From: a bacterium
Lineage (GTDB): Bacteria > Verrucomicrobiota > Verrucomicrobiia > Limisphaerales > J093
DNA: 48,351 nt
Direction of reading: 5' to 3'
Assembly (NCBI GenBank): GCA_021823625.1
Contig: JAKANS010000018.1
Location: 1 to 48,351 of the forward strand
The notes beneath the pieces were generated by a model that saw only the letters and a list, made by a program, of their open reading frames with translations, did not search any database and was not told where the DNA came from. The translations under genes and the position numbers were made by a program. Every line of letters begins with the position of its first letter. Positions within the stretch are counted from its first letter, which is position 1. Below are positions 1 to 8,066 of this stretch, in pieces.

Positions 1-118
1 GTGGAAGCGGTGGCTGAGTCGTCGGAGTTCGAAGCACCGGTTGAATTGGGAGCAGTGGGTGGGGCGGTGGCAGGCGATCTGCCCGCTGCCGAAACCGAGG
101 ATCGTGCATGAGTTTTGA
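1..118 (+). CDS. Group II intron reverse transcriptase/maturase, C-terminal end (partial)
   Basis: Reading from base 2, the frame gives a short basic, Trp-rich tail that starts WKRWLSRRSSKHRLNW, contains PLPKPRIVH and stops with TGA at 116-118. This is the characteristic C-terminus of bacterial group II intron-encoded proteins, after the reverse transcriptase and the maturase (X/thumb) domain. The rest of the protein lies upstream of the window. The call is strengthened by the intron domain V-like sequence about 70 bases downstream, exactly where it sits in these introns. Such proteins splice their own intron RNA and copy it into DNA targets. No endonuclease (HNH) domain follows, as in many bacterial lineages that lack it. 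Whether the upstream part is intact cannot be judged here. Confidence 0.8.
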   Translation, partial: WKRWLSRRSSKHRLNWEQWVGRWQAICPLPKPRIVHEF

Positions 119-265
119 GGGGGGGCAGCAACGCGTCATGCGCCTGGGCTGGGAACGGCCCGGATCACCGGCCGCGAGGTCGGTGCGGACGAACCGTATG
201 AGGGAAATACTTCACGTCCGGGTCTGTGGGGGGCGCCGGGGGCAACCCCGGCCCCTACCCGGCAG
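119..265 (+). ncRNA. Group II intron 3' end, domains V and VI
   Basis: Bases 191-224 match the 34-nt catalytic domain V layout: a lower stem (GAACCG... paired with ...CGGGTC), a middle AUG/CACG element and a GAAA-containing cap. It is followed at 236-251 by a hairpin (CCGGGG, loop GCAA, CCCCGG) in the position of domain VI. A CCCCTACCC stretch typical of the intron 3' terminus follows, so the 3' splice boundary is probably near 258-265. One oddity: the catalytic triad, normally AGC at domain V positions 2-4, reads AAC here, and the opposing base is G. That may mean the ribozyme is inactive. The exact boundary is inferred by analogy and not proven. Confidence 0.7.
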
Positions 266-278
266 TCGGCGGCGAATC

Positions 279-554
279 TCATGGCCGGTTCCCCAGCGCC
301 TGTTCGCGGGCGCGCAAGCGGCGGCGCTCCTCCTCAAATTCAACCAGCAACGTCTGGCCGCGGGCCTTCGGCTGCCGCCGCAACCACTCGAAGTGAGCCT
401 TCCAATCCGGTTTCCGTTCCGGTGATGGCGCCGTGCGCGTCAGATAGCCGACAGTCTTGCCGTTCCGGTGCAATTCGAAGGTTTCGCCCCGTTCCAGGGC
501 GTCCAGCACGCTGGCGGTCTTGCGGTTCAAGTCCCGCATCGTGAGCGTCTTCAT
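279..554 (-). CDS. Phd/YefM-type antitoxin of a type II toxin-antitoxin pair (orphan)
   Basis: The 91-residue protein starts MKTLTMRDLNRKTASVLDAL and continues with GETFELHRNGKTVGYL. This is the prevent-host-death (Phd/YefM) fold: a DNA-binding N-terminal half in which the protein represses its own operon. The C-terminal half is charged (EEERRRLRAREQ) and would wrap a partner toxin. The start ATG at 552-554 is chosen because the conserved domain begins there; longer in-frame extensions have no homology pattern. The toxin gene would be expected just downstream on the minus strand, below 279, but that space holds the end of a group II intron. The antitoxin is therefore orphaned or its toxin has been displaced. 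The family call is fairly secure; function without a partner is uncertain. Confidence 0.7.
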   Translation of the reverse strand: MKTLTMRDLNRKTASVLDALERGETFELHRNGKTVGYLTRTAPSPERKPDWKAHFEWLRRQPKARGQTLLVEFEEERRRLRAREQALGNRP

Positions 555-714
555 GTCTGACACGCTATGCCTGACGTTCTCTGGCGCCAAGCGGGATCTT
601 CGCCGGCGACGGCCGGGTGAACGTGTTCCCCCAATCCCGCTACCGACAGAAGCATGCGCGATTTGTTTGAAAGCACTGGCGGACATGGCTAAACCGGGGG
701 AGAACACAACGCCT

Positions 715-2121
715 ATGTTGAAGCCACCTTTTCGGACCCTTGCCGTCGGATGCATCACAACTTTCGTCCTTTGTGTCACGGTCCATGCCGTCACGCCGGT
801 CGGGGTGTGGTTGACCGATTCCGGCGGGGCGGCGCGCTTCGAACTCCAGCAGCCCGCGCTCGCATTCGAGGCCATGTCTGCTGGCGGCCCGAAGATCGAA
901 ATCGATTCGGGGCAGACTTTTCAGTCCATTGACGGTTTTGGTTACACACTCACCGGCGGCAGCGCGCAGCACTTGATGGGCATGTCGGCGCCGGCGCGGG
1001 CGGCGTTGCTCCGCGAACTCTTCGCCACCGACAGCACGAACATCGGCGTGAGCTATCTCCGCGTGAGCATCGGCGCGTCGGACTTGAACGCGCGGGTGTT
1101 CAGCTACGACGACCTCCCCGCCGGCGAAACGGACCCGGAGATGAAGCGCTTCGACCTCGGCCCTGACCGCGCAGACGTTGTCCCGGTGCTGAAGGAGATT
1201 CTCGCCATTGCTCCCACGCTCAAAATCCTGGGCTCGCCGTGGTCGGCGCCGGTCTGGATGAAGACCGACGGCGACACCCGCGGCGGCAGTTTGAAGCCGG
1301 AGTGGTACGGCGCCTATGCGCGGTACTTCGTCAAGTACGTGCAGGCCATGAAGGCCGAAGGCATCCCGATCGACGCCATCACGGTGCAGAACGAACCGCT
1401 GCATCCGGGCAATAACCCCAGCCTGTACATGCCGGCGGTGGAACAGGCGGCTTTCATCAAGACCGCGCTGGGGCCGGCGTTCAAGGCTGCGGGTCTTAAC
1501 ACCAAGATCATCTGCTACGACCACAACGCGGACCACCCAGATTACCCGCTGACCGTCCTGAACGATCCCGAGGCCAGGCCGTTTGTGGACGGCTCGGCGT
1601 TCCATCTTTACGCCGGCAAGATCGAGGCTTTGAGCCAGGTCCGCGAGGCGTATCCGGACAAGCACCTGTATTTCACGGAGCAATGGGTTGGGGCGCCGGG
1701 CAATTTGCGCAACGACCTCGCCTGGCACGTCAGCCAGCTCATCGTCGGCGCGACGCGCAACTGGTGTCGCACGGTGCTGGAATGGAACCTTTCTTCGAAC
1801 CCGCAGCTCACGCCGCACACCGACCGCGGCGGCTGCGACCGTTGCCTGGGCGCGGTGACCATCGACGGCGACCAGGTGGTGCGGAATTCGGCCTATTACA
1901 TCATCGCCCACGCGTCGAAATTCGTCCGGCCCGGCTCGGTGCGCATCGGTTCGACGCTGCCGGATTCGCTGCCGAACGTGGCTTTTCGCACCCCCGACGG
2001 CCGGTTTGTGCTCATCGTGCTGAATCGCCAGCGAACGACCCAGGCATTCAACGCCCGCCACGAGGGCCGGTTCGTGAACGCGGCGCTGCCCGGCGGGGCG
2101 GCGGGTACTTACGTTTGGTAA
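715..2121 (+). CDS. Secreted glycoside hydrolase family 30 (glucosylceramidase-like)
   Basis: This 468-residue protein resembles GH30 enzymes, which retain anomeric configuration and cleave beta-glucosides, beta-xylans or beta-1,6-glucans outside the cytoplasm. Visible family marks are the N-terminal IDGFGYTLTGGSAQ motif, the acid/base ITVQNEP (Glu at about residue 227) and the nucleophile in HLYFTEQW (Glu at about 322), followed by VLEWNL. A signal peptide is clear in the first 25 residues (hydrophobic core, ending VHA). The ATG at 715 is preferred over the in-frame ATG at 685 because a GGGGGAG ribosome site lies about 12 bases before it and the signal peptide then begins directly. The C-terminal beta-sandwich seems complete. 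Substrate is not predictable beyond the family. It stands alone, with GH26, GH35 and GH127 genes further along. Confidence 0.88.
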   Translation: MLKPPFRTLAVGCITTFVLCVTVHAVTPVGVWLTDSGGAARFELQQPALAFEAMSAGGPKIEIDSGQTFQSIDGFGYTLTGGSAQHLMGMSAPARAALLRELFATDSTNIGVSYLRVSIGASDLNARVFSYDDLPAGETDPEMKRFDLGPDRADVVPVLKEILAIAPTLKILGSPWSAPVWMKTDGDTRGGSLKPEWYGAYARYFVKYVQAMKAEGIPIDAITVQNEPLHPGNNPSLYMPAVEQAAFIKTALGPAFKAAGLNTKIICYDHNADHPDYPLTVLNDPEARPFVDGSAFHLYAGKIEALSQVREAYPDKHLYFTEQWVGAPGNLRNDLAWHVSQLIVGATRNWCRTVLEWNLSSNPQLTPHTDRGGCDRCLGAVTIDGDQVVRNSAYYIIAHASKFVRPGSVRIGSTLPDSLPNVAFRTPDGRFVLIVLNRQRTTQAFNARHEGRFVNAALPGGAAGTYVW

Positions 2122-2318
2122 CGGCCATCCCTTTGCGGGCACGCCAGTGCGGCTGAGTCATTGCCAGCAACTGAGGACGTTGCCGGATCTTCGACTTGAT
2201 TGACCGCCGGCCCGGCAGCCCGTTAGCTTGAGGCGTGCGCTGGTGGCCGGTCCGTTGCGGCGGACCCCGAAACCCGGGCCCGCCCCCGGTCGTCAGCCCC
2301 AAACTTGGTGCCGATTTT

Positions 2319-3368
2319 ATGACCACCGCATCCCAAACGGCCGCCCCGGCGGCCCCCGCTCCGCAACCTTCCGACCTCATTCTCATCGCCGGCGCCGGCG
2401 GCTTCATCGGCGGCTCCTTGACGCGATATTTCCACGAGCGCGGCTTCACCCACCTGCGCGCAGTGGACAAGAAGCCTTTGCCGCAATGGTACCAACGCAT
2501 TCCGGGCGTGGAATGTCTGTGCCTGGACTTGAGCGAGGAAACCGCCTGCCGGCGCGCGGTCGAAGGCGCCGCCGAGGTCTATAACCTGGCTGCGGACATG
2601 GGCGGCATGGGCTTTATCGAACGCTTCCGCGTCGAGTGCCTGCGCAGCATTTTGATCAACACGCACCTGATCGAGGCGGCCTGGCGCGCGGGGGTGCAAC
2701 GCTATTTTTACGCCTCCTCGGCTTGCGCCTACAACACGGAGCTCCAGAAAGACCCGCAGGTGCGCGCGCTCAAGGAATCGGACGCCTACCCGGCGATGGC
2801 CGAGCGCGGCTATGGCTGGGAGAAATTGATGAGCGAGATGTTCTGCCAGGAATACTGGGCGGAGCGTGGGCTGCGGACGCACATCGCGCGCTTCCACAAC
2901 GTGTATGGCCCGAACGGCACTTGGGACGGCGGCCGGGAGAAGGCGCCAGCGGCGATCTGCCGGAAAGTGATCGAGGCCATCGACCGGAAGACTGGCAAGA
3001 TCCAGATTTGGGGCGACGGCACCCAGACGCGCAGTTTCATGTACATCGACGACTGCGTGCTTGGGATCGACAAGATCACGCATTGCGACCGGTTGGTGGC
3101 CACGCCGATCAACCTGGGCTCGAGCGAACTCATTTCGGTGAACGACTTGGTGAGCCTCGCCGAGGAAATCGGCGGGGTGAAGCTCAAGCGCGAGTATCAA
3201 CTGGACGCGCCGCGCGGCGTGGCGGGACGCAATAGCGACAACACGTTCATCAAACAAGTGCTGGGCTGGGAACCGCACACGCCATTCCGGGACGGGCTCG
3301 CCAAGACGTACCGGTGGATCGAGGATCAGTATCGCCGCCGCCAGCAAGGCCAGCCCACCGTGGAGTGA
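2319..3368 (+). CDS. NAD-dependent epimerase, GDP-mannose 3,5-epimerase-like
   Basis: This 349-residue extended short-chain dehydrogenase/reductase has a Rossmann nucleotide site GAGGFIGG at about residues 25-32. It carries the signature ADMGGMGFIE near residue 94, which is characteristic of GDP-mannose 3,5-epimerases, the YASSACAY serine region near 131-138 and the catalytic Tyr165/Lys169 pair (YGWEK). Enzymes of this type convert GDP-D-mannose to GDP-L-galactose or related sugars. The ATG at 2319 is chosen because the upstream in-frame extension is Pro/Arg-rich and unlike the family. Four bases separate its stop from the GTG start of a sugar kinase, so the two are probably co-transcribed and act in one nucleotide-sugar pathway. 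The exact substrate is inferred; other nucleotide-sugar epimerases share much of this fold. Confidence 0.82.
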   Translation: MTTASQTAAPAAPAPQPSDLILIAGAGGFIGGSLTRYFHERGFTHLRAVDKKPLPQWYQRIPGVECLCLDLSEETACRRAVEGAAEVYNLAADMGGMGFIERFRVECLRSILINTHLIEAAWRAGVQRYFYASSACAYNTELQKDPQVRALKESDAYPAMAERGYGWEKLMSEMFCQEYWAERGLRTHIARFHNVYGPNGTWDGGREKAPAAICRKVIEAIDRKTGKIQIWGDGTQTRSFMYIDDCVLGIDKITHCDRLVATPINLGSSELISVNDLVSLAEEIGGVKLKREYQLDAPRGVAGRNSDNTFIKQVLGWEPHTPFRDGLAKTYRWIEDQYRRRQQGQPTVE

Positions 3369-3372
3369 GCCG

Positions 3373-4152
3373 GTGCCGCACTTGAGCGACATCATTGGCG
3401 GCCTGCCGTACCGGCTGGCGCTGGCGGGCGGGTGGATCGACCAGCCGTTCGTGTCGCGGCTCGACCCCTCGCCGCCCGGCTCGATGGTGGTCGTGAGCCT
3501 CGAACCGACCTTTCGCTTCATGGATCGCGCGGGCATTTGTTCGAGCACGCGCCGCGTGGCGCGGCGACTTTGGGGTGATCGCCTCCCGGCAAGGCCACCC
3601 GCCGAGTTGGTGCGCGAACTCTACGCCGCCGAAAACGCGGGCCGTGCCGAACCCTCCGGTTCGCAGGACATGATCGGCCAGATTTATCCGGGCGTGAGCC
3701 GGCTCGATTACGACTTCGCCGTCGAGGGCGGCATTTTCCCGGCGCACATCGAGACCAACATCGACCCGGCGGTGGCGCGCTGGCTCGAACAGGTCCTGCA
3801 CGTCCTGCCGGTGGCGCCGCGGCCGGAAGGTTACAGTCCACTGGGCGAACGCCACCTCGACCCCACCTGGGTTCGGCGCCTGGGCCAGAGCGGGGCGGAT
3901 TGTTTTCAGGCCATCGTAAGCCGCGACCTCGCCGGCTTGGGCGCATCGCTCAACCAGTGCATGGCGTGCTGGGAGGCACTGTTACCCCGTGTGGTGCGAC
4001 ACCCGGCCTTGGAGATTGATCTTTTGGGTTTGCTTGAGACGTATCAGCGCAGCTATGCTGGGGCGATGTATTCCGGCTGCGGTGGTGGGTATTTGATGGT
4101 GGTAGCAGACGAGCCCGTGCCGGGGGCGTTCACTGTCCGTGTGCGTATCTAG
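3373..4152 (+). CDS. GHMP-family sugar kinase with a replaced 3' end
   Basis: This 259-residue protein begins at GTG and has the GHMP kinase marks AGGWIDQP near the N-terminus, EPSGSQDMIGQ in the middle and the glycine-rich SGCGGGYLMVV near the end. The canonical PxxxGLGSSAA ATP loop is not seen and PSGSQD stands in its place, as in a compact group related to heptose/fucose kinases. It follows the epimerase gene by four bases. The last roughly 60 codons (from about 3960) use noticeably more A/T than the rest. A second, GC-rich copy of the same C-terminal segment lies at 5652-5827, after an inserted HD-domain gene. The kinase therefore looks chimeric: a native front and a foreign but homologous tail that keeps the frame. 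It is likely still active. The sugar substrate is unknown. Confidence 0.75.
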   Translation: MPHLSDIIGGLPYRLALAGGWIDQPFVSRLDPSPPGSMVVVSLEPTFRFMDRAGICSSTRRVARRLWGDRLPARPPAELVRELYAAENAGRAEPSGSQDMIGQIYPGVSRLDYDFAVEGGIFPAHIETNIDPAVARWLEQVLHVLPVAPRPEGYSPLGERHLDPTWVRRLGQSGADCFQAIVSRDLAGLGASLNQCMACWEALLPRVVRHPALEIDLLGLLETYQRSYAGAMYSGCGGGYLMVVADEPVPGAFTVRVRI

Positions 4153-4234
4153 ACGACTAACCGATCAGGGATATAGCGAAGCAGTCTCGTGGTTAGATTG
4201 GCGACGAAGTACATCAGTCGACCTCCAGTTGATT

Positions 4235-5620
4235 ATGGAAGAGCCTAGCGAACTTTTCGTTCTGGGTGTAGCGCGCCTTCTGCGGTACACTTACGGTGGC
4301 TTACTGCTCACCTTCTTAGCGGTTGTAGTGGCACCGTGTGAAACCAAAATAGCAGTGGACGCCTTGGGACCAGTACTTTCTCCTCTAGCTGCGCTAGGCC
4401 TCGGCGCAGCTATTTATGTGGTGAGTCGTCATGTAATTGGCGAGCTGGCCCTCTTTCGGTTGACACACTCAATACATCGCTGGTGGGACAGCAAACGCCA
4501 ACGTGCAACTACGTCTGCAGTGCAATTTGTGCAAAACCTCGGGGTTGACAATTGGGAAGCGCGTTCAGCTTACACGGCAGTGCGAAAGCAGCACCTCGAA
4601 CCGGTTGAGCCGCGACCCTTAGACGTGGTTCACAGCGAACTGCATATGCTTTACATTACTTCCATTGAGACTTTTATAGCTGCTGTTCTTCTGGGATTTC
4701 AACAACGGCTGTTTGCCTGTGTTGCCATGTTTGTGGTGTTCTTAGTTTTCCTGGCGAGCGCTGTTGCTGCAGACATAGTACAAAGTCAAAATGAATGCCT
4801 TGTGTTCAAAACGCGTAAGATAGGTATAGTTGAATTTCTCACTGCGCAGGGCTATTTACAATCCCCAGGAATAGGACGGCAGTTGCTTGATTGCGAAGAG
4901 CGGGAGCGCAATGACGGAGTTTTCCAACGGGCCAAGTCAATGTGTCAGCCCTACTACAATGCAGAGTCTTCGGTGCCCGGACACGACATGATGCACGTCG
5001 AAAGGGTAATCAAACTCGCCTCGATCATCAGCGAAGGTGCAGATGTCGATCAGCGACTTGTTCGGCTAGCGGCGCTTCTACACGACGTCGGTCACCGACG
5101 AACCGAAGGTGTTGAACTACGGGACCACGCAACAACGTCTGGTAAGATTGCAGTCGAGATACTTGAGAATATTCCTGAGTTAGGGCATGCTGAAGTACGA
5201 GATATCGTGAAAGCAATTCGGCGACATAGCGATCTCAACAGTGCCAGTGACAGTCTCTTGACGCGGATTGTCAGAGATGCGGATCGCTTGGACGGCATGG
5301 GCGCAATCGGCATTATGCGTACCTGCATGCATCGACATCGTCTGCCATTGTATGATGCACAGAGGCCGTTTGAGGTGGATGGAACAAGCGAAAGCAAAAT
5401 CTCGACGCTTGTGCATGCATTGGTTAGGTCCGTAGAATGGCAAAGCATGCTGACTGTACCAAAGGCTATGGAACTCGGTAGGACGCGGTGTGAATTCTTG
5501 GTGGGCTTTTTGGGACAGTTGGCGAAGGAGATTGGGTGCAGCGAGGAAGACCTGGCAACGTTATCAAGTACTGTAGGTAACGCCCTCAGGCAGCGTAATC
5601 GTGTGAGCGTGGGAAGGTGA
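4235..5620 (+). CDS. Membrane-anchored HD-domain phosphohydrolase, probably acquired
   Basis: This 461-residue protein has an N-terminal half with about four hydrophobic stretches (for example LLLTFLAVVVAP, LAALGLGAAIYVVS, FIAAVLLGF and a long one around MFVVFLVFLASA). The C-terminal half is a HD-superfamily metal phosphohydrolase: His254 in GHDMMHVERV, the HD pair His283-Asp284 in LLHDVGH, and Asp348/Asp350 in RDADRLDGMGAIG. HD enzymes of this sort hydrolyse phosphoester bonds, often in nucleotides; the substrate here is unknown. Base composition is clearly lower in GC than all neighbours, pointing to transfer. The ATG at 4235 is preferred; a GTG at 4139, overlapping the kinase stop, is an alternative that adds 32 residues. 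It is bracketed by two versions of the kinase C-terminus. It could be a defence or signalling cargo, but nothing proves that. Confidence 0.72.
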   Translation: MEEPSELFVLGVARLLRYTYGGLLLTFLAVVVAPCETKIAVDALGPVLSPLAALGLGAAIYVVSRHVIGELALFRLTHSIHRWWDSKRQRATTSAVQFVQNLGVDNWEARSAYTAVRKQHLEPVEPRPLDVVHSELHMLYITSIETFIAAVLLGFQQRLFACVAMFVVFLVFLASAVAADIVQSQNECLVFKTRKIGIVEFLTAQGYLQSPGIGRQLLDCEERERNDGVFQRAKSMCQPYYNAESSVPGHDMMHVERVIKLASIISEGADVDQRLVRLAALLHDVGHRRTEGVELRDHATTSGKIAVEILENIPELGHAEVRDIVKAIRRHSDLNSASDSLLTRIVRDADRLDGMGAIGIMRTCMHRHRLPLYDAQRPFEVDGTSESKISTLVHALVRSVEWQSMLTVPKAMELGRTRCEFLVGFLGQLAKEIGCSEEDLATLSSTVGNALRQRNRVSVGR

Positions 5621-5651
5621 GCTAGGAGCGAAATGCGTTTTGGGAAAAGCC

Positions 5652-5827
5652 TTGAGCCCAACACCCTGCGGCACCCGACACTGACGCTCGATCTGGCGGC
5701 GTTGCTGGCGGCTTATCAGGCCCGCTATGCGGGGGCGATGTTCTCCGGCTGTGGCGGCGGGTATCTGCTCGTGGTGGCGGCTGAGCCGGTGCCGGGGGCC
5801 TTCCGGATCAACGTGCGCTGCGCTTGA
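5652..5827 (+). pseudogene. Displaced native 3' end of the GHMP kinase gene
   Basis: From about 5652 the frame reads an echo of the kinase tail: RHPTLTLDL..AYQARYAGAM, then FSGCGGGYLLVV and PVPGAF, against RHPALEIDL..TYQRSYAGAM, YSGCGGGYLMVV and PVPGAF in the kinase at 4000-4152. This copy is GC-rich like the host. The copy joined to the kinase is not. The first residues after the nearby ATG at 5633 (RFGKSLE) do not continue the homology further upstream, so this is a fragment of about 58 codons, not a gene. The simplest reading is that it is the original kinase ending, pushed aside when foreign DNA recombined into the gene. It is probably not translated as a useful protein. Confidence 0.75.
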
Positions 5828-5839
5828 GGCGTTCTGCCG

Positions 5840-8011
5840 TTACTCCAGCAAGGTCTGGTGCACGTCGCGCTCGGAGCCTAGCCCGTAGCGCGGAAACGCC
5901 TTCAAGGAAAGCATGACCGCGACCGTGAAATCGTTCTCACCGTAGCGCGGGTCGCGCAGGCGGAACACCAGGGCGCCGGTCCAGCTCCGGAAGTCGCGCT
6001 GGACGGTGTAGTACTGCTCTTCCATGTGCCCATCACGCGCCTCGAATTGCTGCGCGGCGCGGAGTGACCAGTTTTCGTTGAGCTTCAACCGCAGGCTGCT
6101 CAGGAAAAGATTATTGCCGGACTCCGGTCCCTGGCCGGGCACCTCGAAGAGGTAGCGGTGTCCGAAAGTCCAGCTCCAGGTGCTGTTTGGCTCGAGCGTG
6201 AGCGCGTGGTTCGCCATCCGCAAAAAGGTCTCGTTGATGTCGTACCGGAGCTCCGAACTCAGGGTCATCCAGGAACGCGGCTTGAGGTCGAGATCGGAGT
6301 AAAGGTCGCTGTACGTGCGTTGGTCGGGGCGCGGGTCCAGGCGCCAGTCCATGAACACCGCCCAGTTCGCCAGATTGTCCACGCCGTCGCGGCGCTTGGT
6401 CTGCACGCGGTTGCGGAGGCCGAAGCGGAAGGCGTTCTGCGTGTCGATGGAGTCGATGGCGTTGTAGTCCGGAAAATCCACCGGCAGGAGGCGGAAGCTG
6501 TTCAGCTCGGGATCGAACTGCGGCAACTGCCGGGGCGCGGTGGTCGGATCGGGCACGAAAACGTAGTTCACCGACGGCTCGATAATGTGCCGCAGACCCT
6601 CGACTTCGAGCAGGCGGCTTTTCGCTGCCGGCCAGAGTCGCGAAGCCTTCGTGGAGACTTCCATGCCGGTGTTGAAAACCCAGCGCCGTTGTTCGTCCAG
6701 CGTGGCGGCCACGCCTTGCTCTTCGCCGTAATAGGTAAACCGGCCACCCACCCGCGGCGCGACGTTGAGCCAGCCGAAGAAGGTCTGCGGGAGCAGGAGC
6801 TGATGGTAAGTGTCGGCGCGAAACGCCTCGTAAGCCGGTTGCGAGTCGTAGGCGAAGCGGTGGCGGAGGTAGGCGGCGGAACTCTCGCTCTCGTAGTAGA
6901 ACGGCGACACGCCCAACTGCTGGCGCGTGCCGGTGAACTTGATGTCCGGCAGCCGCTCGGTGGTTTCGTAGAAGTCGTAAAGCTGGCCTTGGGCCAGCAA
7001 GTCCAGCGTGAAGTTCGGCCAGAGCTTGTCGAACTCCGCAAAGCTCTGCGGCTGGATGTTCGAGCGGTACACGCTTTCGAAGAAGTCGCGGGTGATGTAC
7101 TCGTCGCTCTGCGCGTTCACGGCGGCCTTGAAGGTGAAGTTCGTCGTCAGAAACGCCGAGTGCCCCACGCTGACCCGCCAGCGGTTGGCGTCGATGTACT
7201 CCCCCAGCGAATTCGTGCCCGGCTTGTTGTCATACGCGTAGTACGTCATCACCTGGTTGGTGCCGTACTCGTGAAGGTCGCCGTTCAGGTCCAGGCCGCC
7301 GGCGACGCCGCGCTTCGAGCGCAAGTCCAGCCGCACCGTGCCGTTGAAGTTCGTGGTGAGGCTCCAATGGTACTTGCCCAGCGCGTAGGCGCCGTAAAGG
7401 CTGCGAAAGCCCGGCAACACCTCGAAATCGCCGGGGGGCCGGTTGAAGTATCGCCGGTACTTCGGGAAGTAGAAGATCGGCACCTTGCCGATTGACAGCG
7501 TGGCCTTGTGAGCTTCGACGTATTGCCCCGGAACGAAAACCAGCGACTTCGCTTTCACGCGGTAGCTCGGATTGCTGAAATCGTCCGTGGTGACGAACGC
7601 GTTGGTGGCGGTTTCGGTCTGGTTGGTCTTGCCGCCGGTGAGCGACTCGCCGCCGGCAAAAATCGGCTTGAGGCCCGCGCGAAATGCACCCGTATCGATC
7701 GTGCGCGTGTAGAAATTGTACGTGATGTGGTCGCCGGTCCAGACCTCCAGCCCACGTTGCAGGCGCACCTGCCCGTCGGCGGTGACCTCGCCGGAATCGC
7801 GGCTGACGTGGATCCGATGAGCGGTGAGCGTGGCGTCTCCGTAAGTGACCTGGACGCCCGCGGGGCTGGTGGCCACGCCGCTCGCCTCGTCGTATTCGAA
7901 GTCGCCTTCGTCGCTGAGCGCGCGCAATTCAATGCCCGCAGGCTCGGCCGCCCGGCCGGCGAACGACCAGCCGAACAGCAGTCCGATGAGGAACCAGCGC
8001 GCGAGCGACAT
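5840..8011 (-). CDS. lptD: LPS-assembly outer-membrane protein LptD (OstA/Imp-like)
   Basis: The 723-residue protein has a signal peptide of about 21 residues ending GRAA. An OstA/LptA-like beta-jellyroll region follows (repeats such as GVQVTYGDATLTAHRIHVSR and GEVTADGQVRLQ, roughly residues 30-190). The rest is a large aromatic-rich barrel with alternating polar/hydrophobic strands, including the IFYFPKYRRYFNRP segment that precedes the barrel. It ends close to a terminal strand, as in outer-membrane proteins. LptD receives lipopolysaccharide from the periplasmic bridge and inserts it into the outer leaflet. Length is close to the family norm. The function implies a diderm, LPS-bearing cell, which fits the LpxR-type deacylase near 36 kb. 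No frame breaks are seen. Confidence 0.85.
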   Translation of the reverse strand: MSLARWFLIGLLFGWSFAGRAAEPAGIELRALSDEGDFEYDEASGVATSPAGVQVTYGDATLTAHRIHVSRDSGEVTADGQVRLQRGLEVWTGDHITYNFYTRTIDTGAFRAGLKPIFAGGESLTGGKTNQTETATNAFVTTDDFSNPSYRVKAKSLVFVPGQYVEAHKATLSIGKVPIFYFPKYRRYFNRPPGDFEVLPGFRSLYGAYALGKYHWSLTTNFNGTVRLDLRSKRGVAGGLDLNGDLHEYGTNQVMTYYAYDNKPGTNSLGEYIDANRWRVSVGHSAFLTTNFTFKAAVNAQSDEYITRDFFESVYRSNIQPQSFAEFDKLWPNFTLDLLAQGQLYDFYETTERLPDIKFTGTRQQLGVSPFYYESESSAAYLRHRFAYDSQPAYEAFRADTYHQLLLPQTFFGWLNVAPRVGGRFTYYGEEQGVAATLDEQRRWVFNTGMEVSTKASRLWPAAKSRLLEVEGLRHIIEPSVNYVFVPDPTTAPRQLPQFDPELNSFRLLPVDFPDYNAIDSIDTQNAFRFGLRNRVQTKRRDGVDNLANWAVFMDWRLDPRPDQRTYSDLYSDLDLKPRSWMTLSSELRYDINETFLRMANHALTLEPNSTWSWTFGHRYLFEVPGQGPESGNNLFLSSLRLKLNENWSLRAAQQFEARDGHMEEQYYTVQRDFRSWTGALVFRLRDPRYGENDFTVAVMLSLKAFPRYGLGSERDVHQTLLE

Positions 8012-8066
8012 CGCGGCGGACGCTAGTCAAACGGCAGGAACGTGCCAAGCCGATTTGCCGGCGGCG

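Noticed and set aside
640..2142. Long open frame antisense to the GH30 gene
   Set aside because: Arg/His-rich shadow typical of the antisense of GC-rich coding DNA; no domain pattern, while the sense strand encodes clear GH30 motifs.
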